A stretch of 46,802 nt of DNA from UBA11889 sp002313255 (GTDB lineage Bacteria; Pseudomonadota; Gammaproteobacteria; Pseudomonadales; Azotimanducaceae). Below, one piece after another: positions 26,567 through 35,140 of this stretch; positions within the stretch are counted from its first letter, which is position 1; each line of letters begins with the position of its first letter. The stretch spans positions 1 through 46,802 of the forward strand of contig CAJWQX010000024.1 of the NCBI GenBank assembly GCA_913045265.1, in the 5' to 3' direction. The notes below the pieces were generated by a model that worked only from the letters and a program-made list of their open reading frames with translations, was not told where the DNA came from and made no database searches. The translations under genes were made by a program, and so were the position numbers.

Positions 26567-28030
26567 TCAAGCGCTGGAGTCGTTTGCAGCGTTGCTGCCG
26601 GCGACGCGTCCAAACACTGAACCCGAGGTCAGACCGGTCCCACCAGGATAGTTAAAGTAAAAGAGGCCGCCGACGATTTCACCGGCCGCGTAAAGTCCGG
26701 GGATTGGACTTCCGGCTTCGTCGATGACCCGTGCGTTAGAATCCACATGGAGGCCACCGAAAGTAAACGTAATTCCACAAGTAACACCGTATGCCTCAAA
26801 AGGCGGGGTATCGATGGGGTTCGCCCAGTTCGACTTTGGAACCGCAAGACCTTGCGTACAAAGCCCGTCTTTCACCGACGGATCGAACGCCGTGTTGCCG
26901 TTGCAAGCGGCATTGTATGCGGACACGCAGCTCACGAAATTCTCGGTATCCACGCCTTCCATACCTTGCGCTAACTCACTCAGTGTTTCTGCTTGTATGC
27001 GGGTTACTTGTTTTATTCGGTACTCATCTCTGAGTAGGTGGCTTACTTTTTTGTCGAAAATTTGATACGCGAATTGGTCAGGCTGTTTCAGAATTTCGTG
27101 CCCGTAACGCGCGTAAGTGTAGTTCCGAAAATCGGCGCCCTCGTCCACGAATCGTTCTCCGTTCGCGTTGACCATGATGCCCAAAGGGTAGGAATGTTTC
27201 TGGAAATTATCTCCCACCTCAAGGTCACCAAATTCCGGAGCATTACGGTCCCAGCTAACGGCGTGACATCCTGACCAGTGACCGCGGGTGGCGGCGCCGA
27301 TCTCGGTAGCCATCTTGATACCGTCACCGGTGTTAAATCGAGTGCCACGAACGGGCACGAGGTCCCAACCGGGTCCTAAGTACCGTGTCCTCCACGCGGG
27401 ATTGGACTCGAACCCTCCGCAAGCCAATACCACCGCATCGGCAGCGATCGAGTCGTCACCAACTTCGACTCCACAAACGTTGCCCGCTTTGCATAGCAAT
27501 CGAGTTGCACGACTTTGGTATCGAATTACTACGCCGATTTTTTCTGCAATCGTGGTCAGACTATCAACCAAGCCTGGACCTCCACCCCAAGCTTCCACGG
27601 TTAGACCGCCCCAAAATCGAACGGCCCCTTCAATCTCAAACGACTGGCGGCCGTAAAGCGGGAGAAAACGGACTCCGTGCTGCTGCATCCAGCGCAAGGT
27701 GTCAAAACTTTCCTCGACTAACTTTTCGGCAAGGTCAGGATCAATCCTATAGTTTGTAACCCTACCCAGATCTTCATAGAAATCCTCGCGAGCATAGGTT
27801 CCGAATTCGGTGCGCTCGATCTCCGATGGTGTGAGATCGGGCATAATTTTTAAGAGGTCGTCGATGCCTTCGTACACGGTCCGCATCGCACCTGCTGTGA
27901 AGCGCGAATTCCCCCCCCGCAATTCGTATGACGCGCGTTCTAGTAGGACGACGCCGGCACCTCGCTCGCGCGCACTAATCGCCGCGCAAAGCGCGGCATT
28001 GCCTCCCCCGACGATCACCACGCGAGTCAT
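26567..28030 (-). CDS. FAD-dependent dehydrogenase, tricarballylate dehydrogenase (TcuA)-like
   Basis: Flavoprotein of the fumarate reductase/succinate dehydrogenase/TcuA family. 487 residues. The FAD-binding Rossmann motif VVIVGGGNAALCAAISARERG opens the protein (quoted in part), followed by the TcuA-type LRGGNSRFTAGAMR. The C-terminal FAD-binding portion has TFGGLHVDSNARV, GLYAAGEIVGG and YPGGTGLTSGSVFGR. No signal peptide or haem motif is present, so it is probably cytoplasmic. TcuA oxidises tricarballylate to cis-aconitate; the substrate here may be another carboxylic acid or a steroid-like compound. It overlaps the downstream-strand CoA transferase stop-to-start by 4 bases, so the two form an operon. 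Confidence 0.8.
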   Translation of the reverse strand: MTRVVIVGGGNAALCAAISARERGAGVVLLERASYELRGGNSRFTAGAMRTVYEGIDDLLKIMPDLTPSEIERTEFGTYAREDFYEDLGRVTNYRIDPDLAEKLVEESFDTLRWMQQHGVRFLPLYGRQSFEIEGAVRFWGGLTVEAWGGGPGLVDSLTTIAEKIGVVIRYQSRATRLLCKAGNVCGVEVGDDSIAADAVVLACGGFESNPAWRTRYLGPGWDLVPVRGTRFNTGDGIKMATEIGAATRGHWSGCHAVSWDRNAPEFGDLEVGDNFQKHSYPLGIMVNANGERFVDEGADFRNYTYARYGHEILKQPDQFAYQIFDKKVSHLLRDEYRIKQVTRIQAETLSELAQGMEGVDTENFVSCVSAYNAACNGNTAFDPSVKDGLCTQGLAVPKSNWANPIDTPPFEAYGVTCGITFTFGGLHVDSNARVIDEAGSPIPGLYAAGEIVGGLFYFNYPGGTGLTSGSVFGRVAGSNAANDSSA

Positions 28031-29241
28031 ACGATCACGCCGATTTTTCGTAACCGTTTAATTTCCAAAGGATTGATGCCGGACTCCGTTAGAATTTCAT
28101 CGCTATCACGTCCGAGCGTTGGGGGTACAGATGTTGGTCCCGTGGGTGCGTTGTCGACTGTAAACCCTGCGCCCAAAAACGTCAGGGCATGGTCCATTCC
28201 GGGGACATCGGATATGGTTGTAAAGCTGTTTCGAAACTTCAATTGTGGGTGTTGCACGACTTCGTCGAGGTTCTTCAATTGTCCCGACGGTACACCCGCC
28301 TTGCGAAGTACGTCGTCCCAATGATTGGCTGAATCTGTCGAGAAAATCGCACCAAAAATTGCACGTAGCTCGTCTCGGTGTTCGCTTGATGCGTTGATGT
28401 CACGAAAACGATCGTCTTCCAACAAATCTCCGCGGCCAAGCGCGCGGGCCATCCGTTCGAACAAGCGTTGATTGTTGGCATTAACCAAAAGCACTCCGTC
28501 CTTGGTTTCCCAGGTACCGGCGGATCCGATTTGGGCTAATGGGTTGGGTCCTACCCGTGCTCCAACCTTGCCGGTGGCAAAGAAGTTGTAGTAGTTAAGT
28601 CCCATAAGCGCCATGCAAGATTCGAGCATCGAGACATCCAAAAAAGCTCCCGCGCCCTCACGACCCATACGGACCAACGCGCCGAGAATGGCCGAGCTTG
28701 CGATGACTGCCGTGCCGGCGTCGGCGACGGCAAATCCGACTCGGACGGGCTGGTCTTCGGTTCCGGTTGCCATGAACATGCCGGATTCACCCTGTATTAA
28801 ATGATCCATTGCGGGACGATCTGCATCCGGACCTGTCTGCCCGTATCCAGAGATCGCGCAATAAATTATGGATGGGTTTGCAGTCCGGGCAGTTTCATAA
28901 CCGATGCCAATCCGTTCGGCGGTTCCGGGACGCATGTTAATCACGATCACGTCCGCGTCTTTCATTAGTTGATTCACGACGCGGACTCCATCTTTGGTTT
29001 TCAGATTTAGCGCAATGGAACGTTTGTTTGCATTTTGGCCGAGAAAACCCGGTGACATCCCGGGAGCAAGCTGCACCCCCATAGTACGCATTTGGTCGCC
29101 GGCTCCGGGCGCTTCGACTTTAATGACGTCAGCACCCATCAGAGCGAGCTGATACGTACAGAGCGGACCGGCGTGCACGTGCGTGAAGTCCAGTACCCGC
29201 ACTCCTTCAAGGAGATCGATGCGCGGCGAATTTTCCGGCAT
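28027..29241 (-). CDS. Family III (CaiB/BaiF-type) CoA transferase
   Basis: Moves CoA between carboxylic acids through an aspartyl-CoA thioester intermediate. 404 residues, normal for the family. N-terminal LEGVRVLDFTHVHAGPLCTYQLALMGADVIKVE (in part) and the Asn-rich NANKRSIALNLKTKDG are classic. The catalytic Asp is in GAFLDVSMLESCMALM. It is the first gene of a two-gene minus-strand operon with the TcuA-like flavoprotein. It would activate an acid (or its product) as a CoA thioester, probably for the crotonase divergently encoded next door. Substrates are unknown. Confidence 0.9.
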   Translation of the reverse strand: MPENSPRIDLLEGVRVLDFTHVHAGPLCTYQLALMGADVIKVEAPGAGDQMRTMGVQLAPGMSPGFLGQNANKRSIALNLKTKDGVRVVNQLMKDADVIVINMRPGTAERIGIGYETARTANPSIIYCAISGYGQTGPDADRPAMDHLIQGESGMFMATGTEDQPVRVGFAVADAGTAVIASSAILGALVRMGREGAGAFLDVSMLESCMALMGLNYYNFFATGKVGARVGPNPLAQIGSAGTWETKDGVLLVNANNQRLFERMARALGRGDLLEDDRFRDINASSEHRDELRAIFGAIFSTDSANHWDDVLRKAGVPSGQLKNLDEVVQHPQLKFRNSFTTISDVPGMDHALTFLGAGFTVDNAPTGPTSVPPTLGRDSDEILTESGINPLEIKRLRKIGVIV

Positions 29242-29307
29242 TTGCCCGTTATCCTGCTTACTCGTAGTCTTTGGAGCCTATCACGAGCATATCGGGGGGA
29301 ATGGACC

Positions 29308-30099
29308 GTGGACGTTAGCCAATTTGAGAGAGAAGGGCACGTTGCGCGAATCACGCTGGATCGGCCGGAAGCGTTGAATTCGCTCAATCCGGATCTCCGC
29401 TGGGAGCTTTCGCAACACTTCGACGAGGTAGAAAAAGATGACGAGATCTGGCTCGCGGTGGTGACGGGTAGGGGAGACAGGGCGTTTTGTGCCGGTGCTG
29501 ACCTTAAACATCGAGCGCGGGAACGAGATGCCACGAACGAACAACGTACGGTTTGGGCTCAGAAGAATATCGAGACTCGGTCCTTAACCGAACGTTGGTA
29601 TTTCTCCAAACCGGTAATCGCGAGGGTGAACGGTTTCGCTCTGGGGGGTGGGCTCGAATTGGCGATGGCGTGCGACATCATCGTCGCGGCCGACCATGCG
29701 GAGTTTGGTCTACCAGAACCCCGTCGAGGCCTCATTGCTGGGGCCGTTGGCGTCCATCGTTTACCCCGCCAGATCGGACTGAAACCCGCGATGGGGCACA
29801 TGCTGACTGGCCGACATATGACAGCTGATCGCGCGTACGAGTTGGGGTTGGTAAACCAGGTCGTGTCACTCGGTGATCTGGATTCGGCTGTAGATAGCTG
29901 GATTGAAGATATCCTTCGCTGCGCACCTCTCTCCGTCAGAGCGACAAAAGAAGCCGCGATGCAGGGTCTCGACATGGCTTTACCGCAGGCTTTTTACAGT
30001 CAATACGAGTGGGAACAGAAACGCCAACGTAGTACTGATACGTTAGAAGGGCCGAGGGCATTTGCCGAAAAACGGGAACCACGTTGGGTGGGCAAATGA
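29308..30099 (+). CDS. Enoyl-CoA hydratase/isomerase family (crotonase)
   Basis: Adds water to, or isomerises, an acyl-CoA double bond. 263 residues from GTG 29308, which has a GGGGGGA ribosome-binding site just upstream. A longer open frame reaches back into the divergent CoA transferase (from 29092) but adds 72 residues with no crotonase similarity. The oxyanion-hole motifs are FCAGADLKHR and NGFALGGGLELAMACD. Both hydratase-type glutamates seem present, in GGGLELAMA and FGLPEPRRGLIAGA. It is coupled to the downstream dehydrogenase by ATGA. The substrate is not predictable. Confidence 0.87.
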   Translation: MDVSQFEREGHVARITLDRPEALNSLNPDLRWELSQHFDEVEKDDEIWLAVVTGRGDRAFCAGADLKHRARERDATNEQRTVWAQKNIETRSLTERWYFSKPVIARVNGFALGGGLELAMACDIIVAADHAEFGLPEPRRGLIAGAVGVHRLPRQIGLKPAMGHMLTGRHMTADRAYELGLVNQVVSLGDLDSAVDSWIEDILRCAPLSVRATKEAAMQGLDMALPQAFYSQYEWEQKRQRSTDTLEGPRAFAEKREPRWVGK

Positions 30100-31193
30100 A
30101 CGTTCCCAAGACTTCCTTCGCCATGGTTCAGATCGGGCCACGCGAGCTCGAGGCAAGGGACGTGCCAATTCCTGATATCGATGCAGATGGCGCTATTCTT
30201 GAGCTTGAAGCTTGCGGTATTTGTGGAAGCGATTACGAACAATTTGAAGGCGTCCTGCGAACGCCGTTCCCCGTCATTCCAGGCCATGAACCCCTCGGAA
30301 AAATCGTGCGCATTGGCGATCTTGCGGCTGCTCGGTGGGGTGTTGATGAAGGAGATCGTGTGGCGATCGAGACGATGGTGTCTTGTCGCCATTGCGACCC
30401 GTGCTTGGGTGGTGCGTACCACTTATGTGATAACAGACGAATCTATTCCTATATCCCGCTAACCGAAGCACCGGGCCTATGGGGCGGGTATTCGCAATAC
30501 ATGTACCTGGATCCGAACTCAATCGTCCATCGAATGGATTCGAGTTTGCCCGCTGAAACTGCCGTCATTTTTAACCCATTAGGTGCCGGCTTTCGTTGGG
30601 CTGTGGAAATTCCAGAGACCGGTGTTGGCGACACCATCGTCATCCTCGGGCCAGGACAGCGAGGCTTGGCGAGCGTGATTGCCTGTCGGGAGGCCGGCGC
30701 TGGAACAATCATCGTGACCGGCCTTGCCGTGGATGCTCGCAAACTCGAAGTAGCAAGGCTATACGGAGCCGATCACACCGTTGACGTCGATAACGAGAAT
30801 TCCGTACGACGCGTAAAAGAACTTACCGAAGGGAAAGGCGCGGACATTGTCGTTGACGTCAGTTCCTATGCCACGCAACCCGTTGTCGACGCGCTGTCCA
30901 TGGTTCGGCCCGGAGGAACAATCGTTCTGGCGGGCGTCAAGGGGTTCAAGCCGGTTGATGAATTCGTCAGTGATCTAATCGTCATGAAGGAAATAACGAT
31001 CAAGGGAGCGATCGGGGTGACGTCGTCTGGGTATAACCGCGCGATTAAGCTAATCGAATCGGGCCGTGTTGATTTCAGCTTGATGCACACGCACGACTTC
31101 CCACTCGCCGATGCAGAATTAGCGATTCGGACGTTGGCGCGGGAAATTGACGGCGACGAATCCATCCATTCCTGCCTGATTCCTCCTCGCTAG
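30096..31193 (+). CDS. Zinc-dependent medium-chain alcohol dehydrogenase
   Basis: Oxidises an alcohol with NAD(P) or runs in reverse. 365 residues from ATG 30096, which overlaps the crotonase stop as ATGA. The catalytic zinc site is ACGICGSD plus PGHEPLG. The structural zinc loop has four cysteines in SCRHCDPCLGGAYHLC. The nucleotide-binding loop reads ILGPGQRGLA, then a Rossmann segment. It resembles threonine or sorbitol dehydrogenases in the MDR superfamily. Following a hydratase, it could oxidise a hydroxyacyl product, though MDR enzymes acting on CoA esters are less usual. Confidence 0.87.
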   Translation: MNVPKTSFAMVQIGPRELEARDVPIPDIDADGAILELEACGICGSDYEQFEGVLRTPFPVIPGHEPLGKIVRIGDLAAARWGVDEGDRVAIETMVSCRHCDPCLGGAYHLCDNRRIYSYIPLTEAPGLWGGYSQYMYLDPNSIVHRMDSSLPAETAVIFNPLGAGFRWAVEIPETGVGDTIVILGPGQRGLASVIACREAGAGTIIVTGLAVDARKLEVARLYGADHTVDVDNENSVRRVKELTEGKGADIVVDVSSYATQPVVDALSMVRPGGTIVLAGVKGFKPVDEFVSDLIVMKEITIKGAIGVTSSGYNRAIKLIESGRVDFSLMHTHDFPLADAELAIRTLAREIDGDESIHSCLIPPR

Positions 31194-31240
31194 GGCTCAT
31201 GTAGACTGGGCGAAGAGATCTGATTGGAGCGACGATTCGC

Positions 31241-31693
31241 ATGACGAATACACCGGACACCCGACCCACATTCGAATTCAACGAAAAAGTTGCCCGTTCG
31301 TTTTTAGACAATGCCTCGGTCGCAGGCGGGCTGCATGGTTACCTCGGGTTTGAGACGGTCGATGTTGGTCCCGGCACAATGCAGGGAAGATTCCAAGTAC
31401 GAGAGGAGTTACTTACGTCGTTTGGCAACATGCATGGCGGCGTTTTATCGGCGTTTTGCGATCATCTTCTTGGCACCGTGTGTTACCCGGTAATGAAAAA
31501 GGGGCAATGGGCTGCGACAACGGAATTCAAAATCAATCTCACGCGGCCGGTGAGTGGCGGCGTCGTCGACGGTTATGCCACGATCGAGACGTTCGGGCGG
31601 ACCCAAGCGGTTGTACGAATTGAAGTGCTTAACGAGGGGCGTATTGCGGCAATCGCGCAAGGAACCGTTACCATCATGGACCCGCGGACCTGA
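31241..31693 (+). CDS. PaaI-family acyl-CoA thioesterase (hotdog fold)
   Basis: Hydrolyses acyl-CoA thioesters, often to release trapped CoA during aromatic or acid catabolism. 150 residues, a single hotdog domain. The family motif NMHGGVLSAFCDHLLG spans the active-site loop with the Asp, followed by TEFKINLTRPVSGG, AQGTVTIMDP and related strands. It lies 47 bases after the dehydrogenase in the same direction and is probably cotranscribed. The specific substrate is unknown. Confidence 0.87.
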   Translation: MTNTPDTRPTFEFNEKVARSFLDNASVAGGLHGYLGFETVDVGPGTMQGRFQVREELLTSFGNMHGGVLSAFCDHLLGTVCYPVMKKGQWAATTEFKINLTRPVSGGVVDGYATIETFGRTQAVVRIEVLNEGRIAAIAQGTVTIMDPRT

Positions 31694-31762
31694 ACCACTT
31701 TACCGACGAGTTAGCGTCGATCAAGCGCCGCCCAACGTCCGTCTAATGTGACGGGGCATCCT

Positions 31763-32521
31763 ATGGGCATCATGACGGACGAAGAAAAATTTCAATTCGA
31801 TCTTCAAGGGTACGTGGTCATTAGGGACGTCCTCTCGCAGGAAGAATGCACCGAACTTTCGGTGCTCGCTGATAGCGTTTGGCCAGAACAAGATGACGAC
31901 GGACTTCTCCGTCGAACCGAGGACATTTCGCGCTGGCACCCGCGATTTCTCGATTTAGTCGATCATCCCAAAGTGTTGCCGTACCTGGTGGAATTGATCG
32001 GAAGTCGCCTGCGTATCGACCACGATTACTGCATTTTCATGAAGGCGGGCGCCGCACGCAATGCGCTTCATGGGGGACCCAGAATCTTTGAGACTGATCA
32101 TTGGTATCACTACAGTGATGGCGTCATACGTAATGGTTTGACCGTAGCTACTTGGGCGTTAACGGATGCGCTTGTTGGCCAGGGCGGTTTTGTGTGTGTT
32201 CCCGGTAGCCACAAAACGAATTTTCTCAAAGCTTTTCCGGACGATGTTCGCCGCTTTGAACGAACAAGCGATTACGTGGTTCAACCCGAATTGCTTGCGG
32301 GCGATGTATTAATTTTTACGGAAGCCCTTATTCATGGGACCTCGACGTGGACTGCAGACCATGAACGTCGTACGTTGCTATACAAATACAGTCCGCCTCA
32401 TTCGACTTGGCGTAAGAAGCCGTTCGATGTGTCGGCGTACCCCGACGCGACGGAACAACAGCTTCGACTCATGGCTCCGCCATCCGTCGAGGCTCATAAG
32501 CGCGTGCCGGATGAACCCTAG
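31763..32521 (+). CDS. Phytanoyl-CoA dioxygenase (PhyH) family protein, atypical metal motif
   Basis: A Fe(II)/2-oxoglutarate oxygenase-like protein. About 252 residues from ATG 31763, preferred because ACGGGGC lies just upstream; GTG 31748 and ATG 31772 are alternatives. The opening FQFDLQGYVVIRDVLSQEEC is the PhyH start. GGFVCVPGSHKTNF and GDVLIFTEALIHGTSTW carry the distal His, and RRTLLYKYSP the 2-oxoglutarate-type Arg. Where a canonical HxD should sit, the sequence reads FETDHWYHYSDG, with no clear HxD/E, so iron binding is uncertain. It is convergent with the next hydrolase, sharing CTAG. Confidence 0.8.
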   Translation: MGIMTDEEKFQFDLQGYVVIRDVLSQEECTELSVLADSVWPEQDDDGLLRRTEDISRWHPRFLDLVDHPKVLPYLVELIGSRLRIDHDYCIFMKAGAARNALHGGPRIFETDHWYHYSDGVIRNGLTVATWALTDALVGQGGFVCVPGSHKTNFLKAFPDDVRRFERTSDYVVQPELLAGDVLIFTEALIHGTSTWTADHERRTLLYKYSPPHSTWRKKPFDVSAYPDATEQQLRLMAPPSVEAHKRVPDEP

Positions 32522-33264
32522 TCTTCGGCTCGCTCGAGAAATTTCAGCAGGCCGTCGATACTTTCCCGCGTGTGGATCATACGGGCCGCGACATGATCCC
32601 CTGGCACAGTCAATAGTCGATATTGTGGGTATTGCGACTGAAGATGTTGGAGCGCGCCTAAGCAACCGTCTGCCAAGCCGGACCAAAGTAGTACCGGGAC
32701 GCCGAGGTTTGAAAGTGCTGCTTCAGAACCCTCGGTCTCCTTCAATGCGTTCCAGCACGCTTCAAGGCCCGGCAACACGTTTGTTGTTACCCATGTTGTT
32801 AGGTTGGGGGCCGATTCGTGCGCTCGTTTAAGTAAATCGTTAAATGTGCTCATTGCGGGCACGGCTGAGAGCCCGCCGATCGGGTCCCAGCCCCCGATGG
32901 TTAGGGACGCGAGTCGGTCGGAATGATGCAATGCCATTCCCGTGCCGATCCATCCACCCATTGAGTATCCGATGTAGTGGACCGACTCGACTGATTCGGC
33001 ATCCAACACTGCGACAATATCTCCAGCTCGTTGCTTGCGCCCGTAGAGTCGTGGGTCGCTGGGTTTGTCACTACTCCCGTGACCTAGCGAATCCACGGTA
33101 AAGACCTGGAAGTTTGCCATTAGGGCATTCACGTAACCGACGTCTTCCCACGATTTTTCTTGGCTCAGAAGGCCGTGCTGTAGCAACACGGTTGACGCGT
33201 TCCGCGTGGGTCCTTCGAATGTTCGGTAGGCGATGTATTGACCCCGATGGAGTGCTTTTTTCAA
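32518..33264 (-). CDS. Alpha/beta-fold hydrolase
   Basis: Serine hydrolase, 248 residues. The oxyanion loop is LQHGLLSQEKSW (about 28-39) with VDSLGHGSSDKP after it; the nucleophile elbow GYSMGG puts Ser at 101. The likely catalytic Asp is in the WSGLADG segment and the His in VPGDHVAARM. The start overlaps the stop of the upstream amidohydrolase by 4 bases, so they form one minus-strand operon. Resembles 3-oxoadipate enol-lactonase/haloperoxidase-type esterases, but the substrate is unknown. Confidence 0.85.
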   Translation of the reverse strand: MKKALHRGQYIAYRTFEGPTRNASTVLLQHGLLSQEKSWEDVGYVNALMANFQVFTVDSLGHGSSDKPSDPRLYGRKQRAGDIVAVLDAESVESVHYIGYSMGGWIGTGMALHHSDRLASLTIGGWDPIGGLSAVPAMSTFNDLLKRAHESAPNLTTWVTTNVLPGLEACWNALKETEGSEAALSNLGVPVLLWSGLADGCLGALQHLQSQYPQYRLLTVPGDHVAARMIHTRESIDGLLKFLERAED

Positions 33265-34406
33265 GCGTTAAACCCATAGAGCGCGGCCGCGTTATTGCAG
33301 GTGATCTTTTGTTTTATTGAGGTTGGAACGTCGGTAAATTCGCGTTCGATGAAATCTTTCGAGTCTGGCCAAACTCCGTCGGGGTGCGGGAAGTCACTAC
33401 CCCACATGACGTTATCCTCGCCAAGTATGTCGAGTAAGCGAAGTCCAATGGGATCACTTTGGTAGGTCGCGAAGCATTGTCGTTTCCAATATTCGGAGGG
33501 TTTCATCGTGAGGGTTAAGTCCTTGAATTGATCTTCCCATTCAAGGTCCATATGTTCGAGGATATATGGAATCCAACCGATGCCACTTTCACCGATCACA
33601 ATTTTCAGGTTCGGGTGTGCTTCGAGGACACCGCCATAAATGATTTCCATGATGATCTTTGCCATGGCGAGCTGGAAGCTCGTAATGTGCACTGCAAATG
33701 CCTGACGTCGTTGCAAAGGCCCCAAGTCGTCAAAGTGATAGTCGATCCTCGGACCAATCGTGTGATAGTGCACAGGAAGGCTCGCTTCCTCGGCCATGGC
33801 CCAAAGAGGTTCCCAAGACGTATCAAACAGCGGTGCCATGTCATGCGTATTCGCGACTTCAATGCCCCGAAGCGTTCCGCGTTTTGCCACACGGCTGACT
33901 TCGGTGAGGGCGGCAGAGATATCGTGGCTCGGAACACTGGCCAGACCGGCAAACCTGTCGGGAGCAGCTTCACAGAAGCCCGCCAACCACTCGTTATAAA
34001 TACGTAATAGCTCCTCAGCCGCATCATCATCGTTAAGACGCGTCGACGCGCCGAGGACGCCATAGATGACTTCCGCTTGAACGCCATCGAGATCCTGATC
34101 CTTGATCCTCAACACCGGATCGGTGAGCCGTGGAATACCGAGTTCCCCGTCGCGAAAGAGGCCTTGATCCGCCATACGATCGGAGCGGTGAATCTGACCC
34201 GGTACGTATTTTCGTCCCGCCGAACCCATGCCATTTTGTAGTCCGAACTGCGCGCCGGTTCGAGATACCCAGAATCGACCGTTTTCAGTCGCCGAAACGA
34301 AGGGCATTCGATCTTTGAACTGGTTGGTGGCTTCGCTGGTGAATAGGTCCTCGGGGAGCCATGGAAGGTCGATGTGGCAGTCGGCCGAGATGATCTGGTA
34401 ATTCAT
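33261..34406 (-). CDS. Amidohydrolase family 2 (ACMSD-like) metal-dependent hydrolase
   Basis: TIM-barrel amidohydrolase, possibly a decarboxylase or hydrolase of an aromatic ring-cleavage product. 381 residues. It opens ISADCHIDLPWLPEDLF, the metal-binding strand of this family, which often reads DxHxxE. Other ligand segments are VHYHTIG, IGESGIGWIPYILEHMD and the C-terminal MWGSDFPHPDGVWPDS with the metal Asp. It heads a two-gene operon with the hydrolase. It resembles COG2159 proteins common in environmental catabolic regions; I cannot choose a substrate. Confidence 0.85.
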   Translation of the reverse strand: MNYQIISADCHIDLPWLPEDLFTSEATNQFKDRMPFVSATENGRFWVSRTGAQFGLQNGMGSAGRKYVPGQIHRSDRMADQGLFRDGELGIPRLTDPVLRIKDQDLDGVQAEVIYGVLGASTRLNDDDAAEELLRIYNEWLAGFCEAAPDRFAGLASVPSHDISAALTEVSRVAKRGTLRGIEVANTHDMAPLFDTSWEPLWAMAEEASLPVHYHTIGPRIDYHFDDLGPLQRRQAFAVHITSFQLAMAKIIMEIIYGGVLEAHPNLKIVIGESGIGWIPYILEHMDLEWEDQFKDLTLTMKPSEYWKRQCFATYQSDPIGLRLLDILGEDNVMWGSDFPHPDGVWPDSKDFIEREFTDVPTSIKQKITCNNAAALYGFNA

Positions 34407-34519
34407 GTTTGTTCCTCAAAACCAAGATTACCGCAGTTTCGTTCAAAATCGACATACAGCACCGGAGTCCACGCAGACGGATGATTCGCGGGAACTATGA
34501 AGATTACTGGCGTTTGAAC

Positions 34520-35089
34520 TTAAACGTGTGGGCCGACTCCCGTTGGTGGCCAAGAACGCACGCCGTCTTCGAGCGGAACATTTAGACTTCGTAGTAGTTG
34601 GGCGAATTGCATCCAGTTGCCAATGGCGATGACGAGTTCGATTTGCTCGGCCTCGGTTTTAAGGTGAACTTTAATTGAATCCCACGTAGAAGGTTGGATG
34701 AAGCCAACGTCGAGGCAATCGTCGGTTGCCTGCAAGACTGCTCGGTCCGCGTCAGATAAATGGGACGCATGGTTCCAGTTTTGAACAGCCAAAAGATCTG
34801 CGCGTGGAATGTCAAGTCCGCGAGCGACTCGCCAGTGCTGAGTCCATTCGTAATCTGACCCCCGAATCCAGGCGATTCGCATAATCAGTAATTCGCGTAA
34901 CCGAGGATCTAGAACGTTGTCCTCAAAAAGTAGACTGGTAAGCGTGTTGGCAACTTCCCGAGCCAGTGACGGATGCGTAAGAAGGATACGGAATACGCAT
35001 AGTTCCGCGAAGCGTTCCTGAATCCCTTGGTCCTTGGCGCGGCGCTCGGCCTCTTCTTTGGGTAACATCGGAACCGATGGTTTCTGCAT
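34520..35089 (-). CDS. Carboxymuconolactone decarboxylase family protein
   Basis: AhpD-like helical fold. 189 residues. The core DPRLRELLIMRIAWIRGSDYEW and the following THW-type segment (TQHWRVARGLD) match the CMD-family signature that lacks the redox CxxC of AhpD and has EWxxH instead. So disulfide activity is unlikely and a decarboxylase-like or unknown role remains. It lies on the same strand as the amidohydrolase operon, 113 bases upstream, and may supply part of the same pathway. No clear hairpin terminator separates them. Confidence 0.85.
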   Translation of the reverse strand: MQKPSVPMLPKEEAERRAKDQGIQERFAELCVFRILLTHPSLAREVANTLTSLLFEDNVLDPRLRELLIMRIAWIRGSDYEWTQHWRVARGLDIPRADLLAVQNWNHASHLSDADRAVLQATDDCLDVGFIQPSTWDSIKVHLKTEAEQIELVIAIGNWMQFAQLLRSLNVPLEDGVRSWPPTGVGPHV

Positions 35090-35140
35090 GTTGTTTCTCG
35101 TCGGATTTTGGCGTCAGTGTATCGGTTTGGGAGGAGTCGG

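Noticed and set aside
29092..29307. Long N-terminal extension of the first crotonase
   Set aside because: The extension lies antisense to the start of the divergent CoA transferase and has no crotonase similarity. GTG 29308 with a nearby purine-rich site fits the family length.
32334..32831. 165-codon plus-strand frame across the PhyH and hydrolase ends
   Set aside because: Lies in the wrong frame of two well-supported genes; composition is Arg/Ser/Pro-rich as expected for a shadow.
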